Assembly: GCA_902825945.1 (NCBI GenBank)
Contig: CADECY010000058.1
Location: 1-55,003, forward strand
Length of the DNA: 55,003 bases
Reading direction: 5' to 3'
Origin: an uncultured Acidobacteriota bacterium
GTDB lineage: Bacteria; Acidobacteriota; Terriglobia; Bryobacterales; Bryobacteraceae
Positions 1 through 8,663 of the stretch are shown piece after piece (position 1 is the first letter of the stretch; every line of letters begins with the position of its first letter). Made by a program: the position numbers and the translations under genes. A model generated the notes under the pieces. It was not told the DNA's origin. It saw nothing but the letters and a program-made list of their open reading frames with translations, and made no database searches.

Positions 1-1
1 G

Positions 2-1036
2 ATGCAACGCGGCGTTGAGCGGCTACGTTCCACGCCGGGCGTGGTAGCCGCCGCCACCACCTGGACCCTACCAGTGGAGAACTGTTTTAGCTCGACTTTC
101 CTCATTGAGGGACGGCCGCTGCCAAGTGCCGAGGGAGTTCATGGTGCTACCCTGATGCGGCCGGTGTCACCGGACTACGCCGCCGTGTTCAGCGTCGCTT
201 TACGGCGCGGCCGGTTCTTCACCGAGCGGGACACGGCGAGTTCCGGTGCGGTCGCAGTTATCAGCGAGGCGATGGCGAGCAAGCATTGGCCGGGCCGTGA
301 TCCGATCGGTGAGCAACTTCGATTGGACCCGTTCCATCCTGAATTTGCCGCCCCCCCGCGCCGGATCGTCGGCGTGGTTGCCGATGCGCGTGACACCGGA
401 CTCCGGAATGATCCGGATTCGCTGGTCTACATTCCGCAGTCCCAAGTTCCCGACGGGATGACAGCTATCGACCTAAAGATCTTGCCGCTGACGTGGGTGG
501 TGAAGACGTCAGCCGAGCCCTATTCGATGATGCCGATCGTGCGGCGCGAACTCACGGCGGCGAGCGGCGGATTGGCTGTCGGTCGTGTCCGATCAATGGA
601 GGATGTTGTTCGTCACGACACCAGTCGCAGTGATTTCAACACCGCCCTGATCGGAGGATTTGCGGCGCTGGCACTGGTGCTGGCAGCGATTGGCGTCTAT
701 GGCTTGATGAACTACACGGTGGCACAGCGTGCCCGCGAATTTCGGATCCGGCTGGCGCTGGGAGCGACGCGCTGGGAGGTTGCGACGCTCGTCATGACCC
801 AGGCGTCGAGGCTGACGGCGATAGGCATCGGTCTGGGTGCCTTAGCCAGCATTTGGCTCACCCGATGGGTCGAGTCGCTGCTTTTCCGCGTGCAGCCAGC
901 CGACCCTTTGGCGATTTCCCTGGCTTGTGTCGCGCTTGGAGTCGTGGCTTTGAGCGCCGCTGCCCTAGGAGCGCACTCGACGACACAATTCGAGGCGCGG
1001 GAGGCGTTGCGTGCGGAAGCGTCACAACGTCGATAA
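2..1036 (+). CDS. ADOP/MacB-type ABC permease, C-terminal part (5' truncated by window edge)
   Basis: The reading frame is open from the window edge, so this is the C-terminal 344 residues of a longer protein. Acidobacterial ADOP permeases (MacB/FtsX family) are usually about 800 residues. The first ~200 residues resemble a MacB periplasmic core domain, with the motif VAVISEAMASKHWPGRDPIG typical of the second half of these proteins. The last ~130 residues hold three hydrophobic segments, around residues 215-240, 262-288 and 298-322, forming the FtsX-type transmembrane block with the conserved REFRIRLALGA loop. Such permeases work with a MacB-type ATPase in envelope export or lipoprotein/peptide transport; the substrate cannot be told. 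The ATG at base 2 is most likely internal. The family call is firm, the exact role unknown. Confidence 0.85.
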   Translation: MQRGVERLRSTPGVVAAATTWTLPVENCFSSTFLIEGRPLPSAEGVHGATLMRPVSPDYAAVFSVALRRGRFFTERDTASSGAVAVISEAMASKHWPGRDPIGEQLRLDPFHPEFAAPPRRIVGVVADARDTGLRNDPDSLVYIPQSQVPDGMTAIDLKILPLTWVVKTSAEPYSMMPIVRRELTAASGGLAVGRVRSMEDVVRHDTSRSDFNTALIGGFAALALVLAAIGVYGLMNYTVAQRAREFRIRLALGATRWEVATLVMTQASRLTAIGIGLGALASIWLTRWVESLLFRVQPADPLAISLACVALGVVALSAAALGAHSTTQFEAREALRAEASQRR

Positions 1037-1253
1037 GGGCTCCAATGTCAGTTGCTTTGCGGTCTTCGCGAGAGTAACCCCTGAAAAACGCCACAGGGAA
1101 CCGAAGATTGGTACGAGGCTGGTCTCCGTACCAAGAGAGGGCGTTCATGTCGCCGGCGCGGACCTTCGCTGTGCCGAATGATGTTGACGACGCTCTGCCA
1201 AATGGTCCGGAAAGCGACAGCCTCGTCATGTCCCGCGAGCACTGAAAAAATGC

Positions 1254-1280
1254 TTGCGTCGGCCCGGCGATCCGCATAAT
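1254..1280 (+). promoter_or_regulatory. Candidate promoter of the Rrf2-cytochrome operon
   Basis: TTGCGT at 1254-1259 and CATAAT at 1275-1280 make a plausible sigma-70 promoter, although the spacer is only 15 bases. The predicted transcription start near 1287 coincides with the inverted repeat that follows. The rest of the 1037-1253 gap shows nothing I can identify. Confidence 0.45.
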
Positions 1281-1286
1281 ATGGAG

Positions 1287-1308
1287 ATGTGGACATCAGG
1301 GTCCATAT
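1287..1308 (+). promoter_or_regulatory. Inverted repeat, likely Rrf2 autoregulatory operator
   Basis: ATGTGGAC at 1287-1294 and GTCCATAT at 1301-1308 form 8-base arms with one mismatch around a 6-base spacer; the inner TGGAC/GTCCA arms pair perfectly. The element lies between the candidate -10 and the Rrf2 start at 1316, where a bound dimer would block transcription. Its symmetry fits a dimeric Rrf2 protein. Assignment to this regulator is inference from position. Confidence 0.5.
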
Positions 1309-1315
1309 ATCCATC

Positions 1316-1768
1316 ATGTTCACCCAGACCACCGAATACGCCCTCCGCGCCATCGTCTGGCTCGCCCAACATGACGACCAGCCCCAGACCCGGCAGCAGA
1401 TCGCCGAGGCGACCAAGACGCCGTCCGACTATCTTGCAAAGGTGATGCGCGCGCTTGTCCGCGCGGGCCTCGTGCGCGCGGGTCGCGGGCTCCACGGTGG
1501 ATTTAGCCTTGCACGGCCCGCGATGGCGATCAGCCTGCTCGACGTCGTCAGTGTCGTGGACCCGATCCAGCGCATCCGCGCCTGTCCGCTCGGTCTCGAT
1601 CTCCACCGCGATCAGCTCTGCCCCGTTCATGCCAAGCTCGATGGCGCTTTGGCGGTGATCGAAAAGTCGTTTTGCGAAACCACGATCGCCGAACTGATCC
1701 TACAGCCGGGCCGTGTGCGTCCCTTGTGCAATGCCCTTCCCGTCCAATTGATGGAGGCTCGCGTATGA
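1316..1768 (+). CDS. Rrf2-family transcriptional regulator, probably Fe-S sensing
   Basis: This 150-residue protein begins with the Rrf2 hallmark MFTQTTEYALRAIVWLAQ and carries the winged helix-turn-helix in its first ~75 residues (IAEATKTPSDYLAKVMRAL, then the wing GRGLHGGFSLAR). A cysteine at RACPLG, a second 12 residues later at QLCPVH and a third near the C terminus (RPLCN) could ligate an iron-sulfur cluster, as in NsrR/IscR/RsrR relatives, though the spacing is not that of E. coli NsrR. I chose the ATG at 1316 because it gives the family N terminus; an upstream ATG at 1289 would lie inside the inverted repeat. The stop overlaps the next gene's start as ATGA, so the regulator and the cytochrome gene are probably translationally coupled. 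The signal sensed (NO, redox, iron) cannot be read from sequence. Confidence 0.9.
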   Translation: MFTQTTEYALRAIVWLAQHDDQPQTRQQIAEATKTPSDYLAKVMRALVRAGLVRAGRGLHGGFSLARPAMAISLLDVVSVVDPIQRIRACPLGLDLHRDQLCPVHAKLDGALAVIEKSFCETTIAELILQPGRVRPLCNALPVQLMEARV

Positions 1769-3105
1769 AACGCTCTCTCACGTTGATTCTGGTCCCCGCC
1801 GCGCTGCTGGCCCAGTCCGACCTCAGCGGCACCATGGGGCTCGACCTCGAGGATCGCCTGATCCGCTACTCGGCGAGCGACGACTTGCGAGATCCGGTCT
1901 CCGAACTCCAGCGCCGGCTCGACCGCGGCGATGCCAGGCTCGCCTGGAATGACAAGCAGGGTTACCTCCCGGCCGTGCTCGACGCTCTGAAGATCCCCCA
2001 GTCGGCACAGGTACTCGTCTTTTCGAAGACGAGCTTCCAATTGCAGCGGATCGCGCCGCCGACACCCCGCGCGCTCTACTACAACGACGATGTCTACATC
2101 GGCTGGGTGGTCGATGGCGACGTGATCGAGGTCTCCTCCGTCGATCAGCTCAAGGGCAGCATCTTTTTCACGCTCGACCAGAATCCGAACCGGAAGCCGA
2201 AGTTCACACGGCGCGATGAATGCCTTCAGTGCCACGCCTCGCCGCGCACGCTGGGCGTTCCTGGCCACATGGTCCGCTCGGTTTATTCCGGCAACGACGG
2301 CTATCCGATCTTCCAGGCCGGAGGCTTCAACACCGATCATCGCAGCCCGATGAAAGAGCGCTGGGGCGGGTGGTATGTAACGGGTACACACGCCAATGAC
2401 CTTCACATGGGCAACGCGTTTCTCGCCGACAAGGACAAGGAAAATCCGGAGAACATGGACCTGAAGAGCGGTGCCAACCAGCGCTCGGTCAAGGACCGTT
2501 TCGACTCGTCGCGTTACCTCTCGGCTCACTCCGACATCGTGTCACTGATGGTGCTCGAACATCAGGTGCGGATGCACAACCTGATCACCCGCGTCTCCTA
2601 CGAGGCTCGTGTCGCGCTCGAGCAGCAGGCTTCGATGAACAAGGCTCTCGGCCGGCCCGATGGCGAGTGGAGCGACTCCACCCGGCGCCGGATTCAGAAC
2701 CCCACCGAAGTGATGATGCAGTACCTGCTCTTCGCCGACGAAGCGCCGCTCAAGGGAAAGGTGGAAGGCACCTCCACCTTCGCGCGCGACTTCGCCCGAG
2801 TGGGCCCGCGCGATCATCAGGGCCGCTCCCTCCGCGAGTTCGATTTGGAGAAGCGGCTTTTCAAGTATCCGTGCAGCTTCCTCGTCCATTCGAAAGCGTT
2901 CGACGAATTGCCCAGCGCGGTGAAGGACCATCTATACCGGCGGCTGTGGGAAGTTCTGAGCGGTGTCGACCGGTCGAAGTCCTACGCGGCGCTGAGCGCC
3001 GAGGACCGGCGCGTGGTGAAAGAGATCCTCACCGATACCAAGCCCGAGATCGCCGCCGATTTCGCCCGGCGGGATGCCATGCGGCTGCAATCGGGCAACC
3101 GGTAA
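1765..3105 (+). CDS. Exported c-type cytochrome-like protein with one CXXCH haem motif
   Basis: A 446-residue protein with a short signal peptide (MKRSLTLILVPAALLAQ). A single haem c attachment site CLQCH lies at about residues 153-157. The C-terminal half is charged and helical and contains several further Met and His residues that could be axial ligands. I do not recognise a named family; it resembles uncharacterised periplasmic cytochromes of Acidobacteria. The start is the ATG at 1765, which overlaps the stop of the Rrf2 gene by four bases, and the residues upstream in the same frame are not conserved-looking. Pairing with an Rrf2 regulator suggests induction under a redox or nitrosative condition, but that is inference from context. 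Confidence 0.8.
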   Translation: MKRSLTLILVPAALLAQSDLSGTMGLDLEDRLIRYSASDDLRDPVSELQRRLDRGDARLAWNDKQGYLPAVLDALKIPQSAQVLVFSKTSFQLQRIAPPTPRALYYNDDVYIGWVVDGDVIEVSSVDQLKGSIFFTLDQNPNRKPKFTRRDECLQCHASPRTLGVPGHMVRSVYSGNDGYPIFQAGGFNTDHRSPMKERWGGWYVTGTHANDLHMGNAFLADKDKENPENMDLKSGANQRSVKDRFDSSRYLSAHSDIVSLMVLEHQVRMHNLITRVSYEARVALEQQASMNKALGRPDGEWSDSTRRRIQNPTEVMMQYLLFADEAPLKGKVEGTSTFARDFARVGPRDHQGRSLREFDLEKRLFKYPCSFLVHSKAFDELPSAVKDHLYRRLWEVLSGVDRSKSYAALSAEDRRVVKEILTDTKPEIAADFARRDAMRLQSGNR

Positions 3106-3111
3106 TGTAAT

Positions 3112-4065
3112 TCACGCCGGACGCAGAAGGACCTTCAGCACGCCGGGTTCGGCGGCCCTGGCGAAGGCTCTCGCCGCTTGATCGAGTGGGAACTCGTCCG
3201 AGATCATTCGCGATACGTCGACTCGGCCCGCGCGCAGTAACTCCACCGCCGGTTCGAAGCGCCCGCAGCGCGATCCGGCGAGCGTGATTTCGTTGACGAT
3301 CACCGGAACAGGATCCCATTCGGCCGCGCCGTGCATCGTGGACTTGAGCACGACGGTGCCGAGCGGCTCGGTCATTGCGATCGCGGCGCGAAGCCCGGCG
3401 GGCGAGCCCGTGGCGTCGACCGTGAGTTGGAAAGCCGCCGGCGGGGGATCGGCGAACCGCTCGGTACGGATGCCGCGCTCCTCCGCGATCCTGAGTTTCT
3501 CGGGATGCTTGCCGTACAGCACCGGCCGGGCGCCCGAGGCATCCAGGACCTGCGCGATCAGCAGACCGAGCTTCCCGTCGCCGAGTACCGCCGTGCGGGT
3601 CATCGGCTCGACCCGCACTTGGTCGAGAATCCGCGCCGCAGCCGCGAGCGGCTCGATGAAGACGGCGTGTTCGGTACGAACCTCATCCGGCAGAACATGC
3701 AGATTCCGATCCGGCAAAGTCAGATACTCCGCGAACGCGCCTGGATGCCGGACGATCCCGAGCACCGTGCGATTCGGGCAATGGCGAGCGAGTCCACGTG
3801 CGCACCAGTCGCAGGTATCGCAACCGAGGTTGATCTCGCCGCAGACGCGCTTCCCGACAAGGCCAGCGCGGTCTGATTCGACCACTTCACCCACGAACTC
3901 ATGGCCGGGTTGGCCAGTGAATCCATAGTAACCGCGTTGGAGTTCCAGATCGGTGTTGCAGATACCGGCCGCGATCAGGCGAATGAGGGAGAACCCCGGC
4001 GGACGTCGCGGCATGGCGATGTGGCGCGTCTCAACGCGTCCGTTCTCGAGGTGGATGGCGAGCAT
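3112..4065 (-). CDS. Zinc-dependent medium-chain alcohol dehydrogenase
   Basis: The 317-residue protein has the MDR layout. The catalytic zinc-site motif GHEFVGEVV lies near residue 74, a structural zinc lobe with four cysteines (CDTCDWCARGLARHC) near residues 101-115, and the Rossmann nucleotide-binding turn GDGKLGLL near residue 182. It is shorter than the usual ~340-350 residues, mostly through a shortened middle and C terminus, but no key motif is missing. It should oxidise an alcohol or polyol with NAD(P)+; the substrate cannot be told. It ends six bases from the convergent cytochrome gene and is divergent from threonine synthase, with only 83 bases between the two starts. Confidence 0.9.
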   Translation of the reverse strand: MLAIHLENGRVETRHIAMPRRPPGFSLIRLIAAGICNTDLELQRGYYGFTGQPGHEFVGEVVESDRAGLVGKRVCGEINLGCDTCDWCARGLARHCPNRTVLGIVRHPGAFAEYLTLPDRNLHVLPDEVRTEHAVFIEPLAAAARILDQVRVEPMTRTAVLGDGKLGLLIAQVLDASGARPVLYGKHPEKLRIAEERGIRTERFADPPPAAFQLTVDATGSPAGLRAAIAMTEPLGTVVLKSTMHGAAEWDPVPVIVNEITLAGSRCGRFEPAVELLRAGRVDVSRMISDEFPLDQAARAFARAAEPGVLKVLLRPA

Positions 4066-4132
4066 TGCCGCATTGTAGCCAACCGGGGCTCGACATCGCG
4101 TTATGGACGCAGGGGGGCCGCGGACGCTCCCC

Positions 4133-4138
4133 TATACT
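4133..4138 (+). promoter_or_regulatory. -10 element (TATACT) of thrC
   Basis: TATACT ends ten bases before the ATG of thrC, so transcription would begin about three or four bases upstream of the start codon. There is no room for a Shine-Dalgarno sequence, which points to a nearly leaderless mRNA. No clear -35 hexamer is present. Confidence 0.5.
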
Positions 4139-4148
4139 GTAGGTTTGC

Positions 4149-5453
4149 ATGCATGCTGAACTGGTCTGTTTCGAATCCGCTTGTCGCGCCGCCTACCCAA
4201 TCACCGAAGTCATCTACAACTGTCCGAAATGCGGCGGACTGCTGGAGGCCTCCTACGACTTCTCTGGTTACGATGCCGGCGCTCTGAAGCGGGCCTGGCG
4301 CGAACGCCGGATGAGCAACACTCCGCTCGACCAAAGCGGTGTGTGGCGCTATCGCGAGATGTTCCCATTTCTCGATTCGCTCGAACATGCCGTGACGTTG
4401 CGGGAAGGAAACACACCGCTGCTCGACGCGCCACGCGCCGCCGGGTACGGCGGGCTCGAGCGGCTCACCTTCAAGCATCAGGGCTTCAACCCCACCGGTT
4501 CATTCAAGGACAACGGCATGACGGCGGGAGCCGCCCAGGCCAGGCGTCTCGGCATGAAGCGCGTGGCGTGCGTGTCGACCGGCAACACCTCGGCTTCGAT
4601 GGCCGCTTACGCCTCCGCCGGCGGACTCCAACCCGTCATCTTCATTCCACACGGAAATATCAGCTACGGCAAACTGGCCCAGGCTCTCGAGTACGGCGCA
4701 CAAACCTTGCAGGTGGAAGCGAATTTCGACCAAATCCTCAAGCTGGTTCGAGTTCTCGCGGAACGTTTGGGAATCTATCTTCTCAACTCCATCAACCCCT
4801 TCCGGATCGAAGGCCAGAAGTCGATCATCATCGAAATGATGGACCAGCTCGATTGGAATCCGCCGGACTGGATCGTCGTGCCCGGCGGCAACCTCGGCAA
4901 CGTCTCGGCTTTCGGCAAGGCGCTCCGCGAACTGTCGTCGCTGGGCTTCATCCCCCGGATTCCGAAGCTCGCGGTTGTGCAAGCCGAGGGAGCTGCCCCG
5001 TTCCATGAGTTCATGCGGCACCCGGCCGCGGATCGTTTCGTGCCCGTCGACCATCCGGCGACGCTCGCCACCGCGATCAAGATCGGTGATCCCGTTTCCT
5101 GGCCGAAGGCTTGGAGCGAGATCACGATGTCGGGCGGCGTGGTGGAAAAGGTGAGCGAACAGGAGATCGCCGACGCGAAAGCGATCGTCGGCTTGTGCGG
5201 AATCGGTTGCGAACCGGCTTCCGCGGCCACGCTTGCCGGAATTCGCAAGCTTACCGCAAGTAGGGTGATGGACGCGGACGCAAACGTGGTGGCGGTCCTC
5301 ACGGGCAACGTGCTGAAAGATCCCGACTATATCTACCAGTACCATACTGGAAAACTTCAGGATCCCAGTGGAAACGTCCTCCAGTCCACCTTCGGCAACC
5401 GGCCCGCAGTCGTTTCCAACAGCGCCGACCGCATAATCGCCCTTTTGGGGTGA
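4149..5453 (+). CDS. thrC: Threonine synthase
   Basis: A PLP-dependent fold-type II enzyme of 434 residues that converts O-phosphohomoserine to threonine in the cytoplasm. The PLP lysine is in FNPTGSFKDNGM, near residue 119. The phosphate-binding glycine-rich loop appears as VPGGNLGNVSAFGKA and the asparagine-containing motif as STGNTSASMAAYAS. Two N-terminal cysteines plus CPKCGG make a zinc-ribbon-like start seen in many archaeal-type and actinobacterial threonine synthases. The start at 4149 is supported by the -10 element just upstream. The gene stands alone, divergent from the alcohol dehydrogenase. Confidence 0.95.
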   Translation: MHAELVCFESACRAAYPITEVIYNCPKCGGLLEASYDFSGYDAGALKRAWRERRMSNTPLDQSGVWRYREMFPFLDSLEHAVTLREGNTPLLDAPRAAGYGGLERLTFKHQGFNPTGSFKDNGMTAGAAQARRLGMKRVACVSTGNTSASMAAYASAGGLQPVIFIPHGNISYGKLAQALEYGAQTLQVEANFDQILKLVRVLAERLGIYLLNSINPFRIEGQKSIIIEMMDQLDWNPPDWIVVPGGNLGNVSAFGKALRELSSLGFIPRIPKLAVVQAEGAAPFHEFMRHPAADRFVPVDHPATLATAIKIGDPVSWPKAWSEITMSGGVVEKVSEQEIADAKAIVGLCGIGCEPASAATLAGIRKLTASRVMDADANVVAVLTGNVLKDPDYIYQYHTGKLQDPSGNVLQSTFGNRPAVVSNSADRIIALLG

Positions 5454-5547
5454 ATCCACGCCCACATAATCGGCTCCCCCACGGCTAAGGTATTTACTTT
5501 ACCCGCTATTGGTCTCGTAGTACGATCAGTACACAATCGGAATCAGC

Positions 5548-7290
5548 GTGACCCTGAAACACATATCGGAGCTGGGTGGGATGCTGCCAATTGTCACCGA
5601 GGTATTGACGCCTCTGTGGCCGTTGCTGGGCGCGCTTGTGGTCGTGCCCTTGTTGGCGGCCAAATGGTTGCGCCGGCCATACCGGTCGCCGCGAGGACCC
5701 GATCGTGATGTGCGGATGATCTTCGACGAGGTCCCGGATCTGATGTGCGTCACACGGCTGGACGGCCGGATTCGCGAGAGCAACCGTGCCTGGTTCGAGA
5801 TACTGGGCTACGCTGGCGAGCAACTCGCCGGCGCGCGTTTACCCGACTTGGTATTGCCCGCCGACCGGGAAGCCATCACATCGGCGATCGAGAAGCTCCA
5901 CACCACGCCTACGACGATGCAAGCCGTGGCCCGCGTTCAGAACGTCTCTGGAAGCCATCGTTGGATTCTCTGGTCGGTCACTGCCCCTCTTGGCGAACCG
6001 GTGATACTGTGGTGCGGAAAGGACATCACGCTCATTCGCGAAGCCCGGCTCAGCCTCGAACGTCACGCGGCGGAGTTGCGCGCCGAAAACGACGGCCTGC
6101 GCGCCGAAGTGGATCGGGGCCGCGACTCTTCGAAACTGAAATCGCTGCTTCTTTCCCAGGCGAGCCAACAGATCCGGACGCCGCTCAACGGCGTCGCCGG
6201 GATGACCGAGTTGCTGCTGACGACGCCTCTCGATCCAGAGCAGAAAGAGTACGCCGAGACCATCAGAGAAGCAAGTGAGTCGTTGATGCTGGTCTTGAAT
6301 GGCCTGATCGAGTATTCACGGCTGGAGGCCAAGCAGGTGGAGTTCGACTCCACTCCTTTCGATCCTGCCGCGATCGCCTCCGGGGTGTTGCTGCTGTTCA
6401 CGGCCCGAGCGCAGCACCCCCGGGTGGCGCTCGGCAGCTGGCCGGCCGAGGGCTTGCCACAAACCGTCGTCGGAGACCCCCGCCGGTTGCGTCAGATCCT
6501 CATCAATCTGGTTTCGAACGCCGTTCAGTTCACGCCTTCAGGTAGTATTCAACTCGGCCTGGAGATCGTCGCGCGCCGAGAGGCGGAGGTGAGTCTCCGG
6601 TTCACCGTCAAGGACACCGGAATCGGGATTCCGCCCGAACGCATGGACCGCCTTTTCGAACCGTTCGCCGGAGGATCACAGGGAGGCCGGGGTCTTGGCC
6701 TGGCGATCACCAAGCAACTGGCGGAATCGATGGGCGGCCAAATCGGCGCGGAGAGCAGGCCGGGCAAGGGTTCCCGTTTCTGGGTAACTCTGCCGTTCCG
6801 GCTACGTGAGCAGACCGCCGGCGCGGCGCCCCGGGCCAATCACTCTCCGGCGAAAGTAGTCCCGGTCGCGCTGGGTAACGGACCGCGAAAGCGATCGGCC
6901 CTGGTCGCCGAGGACAATCCGATCAATCAGAAGCTGGCTCGGCAACTGCTCGAGCGGGAGGGCTATCAAGTCACGATCGCGGGAGACGGGCACGCCGCGG
7001 TCGAGGAGGCACTGGCGCGCTCCTACGACCTGATTCTGATGGATGTCCACATGCCTGTGATGGATGGATTGACCGCTACCGAGGAGATCCGGCGGCGCGC
7101 GCGGGGCGGACACAGGGTCCCGATCATCGCGCTCACGGCGGGCGGCACGCGGGCCGATCGCGAATCGTGCCTTGCCTCGGGAATGGACGGCTTTCTTCCG
7201 AAACCCATCACCAGCGAGGCACTGCGGGGCGCCCTCAACCAACGGGTTGGAGACGCAGCGAGGCCCGAGGCGGCCGCAGCCGGCATGTAG
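5548..7290 (+). CDS. Membrane-anchored PAS hybrid histidine-kinase-like protein lacking the phospho-acceptor His
   Basis: A 580-residue protein starting at GTG 5548. It has one transmembrane segment (about residues 14-38), a PAS domain (about 55-165), a short coiled coil, a HisKA-like helix pair (about 190-265), an HATPase domain (about 300-415) and a C-terminal receiver (about 450-570). The HATPase keeps its N box (LINLVSNAVQFTP), G1 (DTGIGIPPERMDRLFEPF) and G2 (GRGLGLAITKQL). The receiver keeps the phospho-accepting Asp (LILMDVHMPVMDG) and the switch Lys (LPKPI). In the H box, however, where SHEIRTPLNG is expected, the protein reads ASQQIRTPLNG: Gln207 replaces the autophosphorylated histidine. 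As written it cannot autophosphorylate in the usual way, so it may be a pseudokinase, a scaffold, or a receiver served by another kinase. An alternative ATG start lies at 5581. It faces the PilZ gene and the sigma-54 activator. Confidence 0.9.
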   Translation: MTLKHISELGGMLPIVTEVLTPLWPLLGALVVVPLLAAKWLRRPYRSPRGPDRDVRMIFDEVPDLMCVTRLDGRIRESNRAWFEILGYAGEQLAGARLPDLVLPADREAITSAIEKLHTTPTTMQAVARVQNVSGSHRWILWSVTAPLGEPVILWCGKDITLIREARLSLERHAAELRAENDGLRAEVDRGRDSSKLKSLLLSQASQQIRTPLNGVAGMTELLLTTPLDPEQKEYAETIREASESLMLVLNGLIEYSRLEAKQVEFDSTPFDPAAIASGVLLLFTARAQHPRVALGSWPAEGLPQTVVGDPRRLRQILINLVSNAVQFTPSGSIQLGLEIVARREAEVSLRFTVKDTGIGIPPERMDRLFEPFAGGSQGGRGLGLAITKQLAESMGGQIGAESRPGKGSRFWVTLPFRLREQTAGAAPRANHSPAKVVPVALGNGPRKRSALVAEDNPINQKLARQLLEREGYQVTIAGDGHAAVEEALARSYDLILMDVHMPVMDGLTATEEIRRRARGGHRVPIIALTAGGTRADRESCLASGMDGFLPKPITSEALRGALNQRVGDAARPEAAAAGM

Positions 7291-7303
7291 GACGGCCTTG
7301 CGT

Positions 7304-7603
7304 TCAGGTACGCTCGACGACGAAGAAGCCGCTCTCCCAGCGGCCGTCGGCGGTCCGGTTCCACATGATCCGGGCGCGCCCCGAGCAGTCCCCTCGCGCA
7401 AAGCCCAGTTCCATCCCCGTGCGCAGTTCCGGGCATTCGTGAGCGGCGCGGAATCCGTTCGAGCTCACGTCGAGCAATCGTCCGTGGATCACTGGACCTC
7501 CGTCGTCGAAGAACAGGCGGACTTCACCCTCGGCCGGCAGGCGAGGTTCACGCCGCCGGTCATCAACGGAAAGGAACTCAGTCGGCCGCATGGTTGGAGG
7601 CAT
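7304..7603 (-). CDS. PilZ domain protein (probable c-di-GMP effector)
   Basis: A 99-residue single-domain protein. The N-terminal RRREPR matches the PilZ RxxxR arm and DVSSNGFRA matches the second motif (D/N)xSxxG, so both c-di-GMP-contacting elements are present. I chose the ATG at 7603 because an AGGAG sits eight bases upstream; an ATG at 7591 is the alternative. The gene overlaps the end of the sigma-54 activator by 26 bases in another frame, so the two are probably one transcript. With an HD-GYP protein 5 kb away, it fits a local c-di-GMP circuit, though no direct partner can be named. Confidence 0.85.
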   Translation of the reverse strand: MPPTMRPTEFLSVDDRRREPRLPAEGEVRLFFDDGGPVIHGRLLDVSSNGFRAAHECPELRTGMELGFARGDCSGRARIMWNRTADGRWESGFFVVERT

Positions 7604-8573
7604 AGGTCTCGCTCCTGCCTGCTTCGTAGGACGCGAGTTTCCGGCTGAGGGTCCGCACGGAGATTCCGAGCAGGTCGGCCGCTCGCTGCTGATGTCCGCT
7701 GGTTTGCTGCAGGACGCGCAGAATCGTGCGGCGCTCGATCTCCTCGAGGTTGTTGATGAGGCCGAGTCCGGTGGACTGCCCGGCGGCGGGCGGAATTTCG
7801 ACGGCGCAGGAGGGCAACCCGAGGTCGTCCACGTCGATTTCCGCGCCTTCGGCGAACACGGCCGCACGCATCACCTGATTGCGCAGCTCCCTGACGTTTC
7901 CGGGCCAGCCGTATTCCTCGAGAGCCCGTTCGGCGCGCGCCGAAAATCGCGAGCCCGGACTCTGTTTGTTCAGGAAGAACCCGGCGAGCGGAACGATATC
8001 GGCGACCCGCTCGCGTAGCGGCGGAACCCGCAGCGAGACCTGGCTCAAGCGGTGGAACAGGTCGCCCCGGAACTTGCCCTGCTGGATCATCTCCTCGAGG
8101 TTCTGATTCGTGGCGGCGAGCACCCTCACATCGACCGATACCTTCTTGGTTCCCCCGATCCGGTAATACGGCACGCCATCGAGAACCCGCAGCAGCTTGG
8201 CCTGCGCCTTGGCATCGAGTTCGCCGATTTCATCGAGGTAGATGGTTCCGGTGCTGGCCAGTTCGAACAGCCCCTGCTTGCTCGAATCGGCTCCACTGAA
8301 CGCGCCCTTTTCATAGCCGAACAGTTCGCTTTCGACGAGGTGATCGGGCAGCGCCGCGCAGTTGACGTCTACCCACGGCTTGCTCGCGCGAAACGAGTGA
8401 TGGTGCAACGCTCGCGCGATCACTTCCTTTCCCGCGCCGCTCTCACCGAGAATGATGACAGCCGCCTGCGTTTGCGCGACCCGTTGCGCCCGCCGCATGA
8501 GATCCCGCATCGCCTCCGAGCACACTACCACGGTCATGCCGAGGTAGGTCTCAATCTGGGCGGTGGGTCTCAT
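7578..8573 (-). CDS. Sigma-54-dependent transcriptional activator without a receiver domain
   Basis: A 331-residue bacterial enhancer-binding protein. After only ~15 N-terminal residues it enters the AAA+ domain: Walker A GESGAGKE (43-50), sigma-54 contact loop GAFSGA (90-95), Walker B TIYLDEIGE (110-118) and arginine-finger region FRGDLFHRLSQ. A Fis-type helix-turn-helix closes the protein (AADLLGISVRTLSRKL). The usual loop is GAFTGA; here Thr is Ser, a conservative change found in a minority of these proteins. With no receiver, GAF or PAS domain, activity must be controlled by a partner or by expression, as in PspF. I chose the ATG at 8573 because AGGAG lies ten bases upstream; an extension to 8636 lacks support. 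It is divergent from the ABC importer operon, an obvious candidate target. Confidence 0.93.
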   Translation of the reverse strand: MRPTAQIETYLGMTVVVCSEAMRDLMRRAQRVAQTQAAVIILGESGAGKEVIARALHHHSFRASKPWVDVNCAALPDHLVESELFGYEKGAFSGADSSKQGLFELASTGTIYLDEIGELDAKAQAKLLRVLDGVPYYRIGGTKKVSVDVRVLAATNQNLEEMIQQGKFRGDLFHRLSQVSLRVPPLRERVADIVPLAGFFLNKQSPGSRFSARAERALEEYGWPGNVRELRNQVMRAAVFAEGAEIDVDDLGLPSCAVEIPPAAGQSTGLGLINNLEEIERRTILRVLQQTSGHQQRAADLLGISVRTLSRKLASYEAGRSETYASNHAAD

Positions 8574-8663
8574 GGAGTTCTGGCTCCTTTCATTGTGAGG
8601 GATGCGGGGCGTCAATGGCATAGGGGACATCCGCAAAAATCCACCTATCTCCCCAAGCGCGCG

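Noticed and set aside
858..1277. Minus-strand frame across the end of the permease and the following gap
   Set aside because: Part is antisense to the permease; the rest has no recognisable domain and no ribosome binding site.
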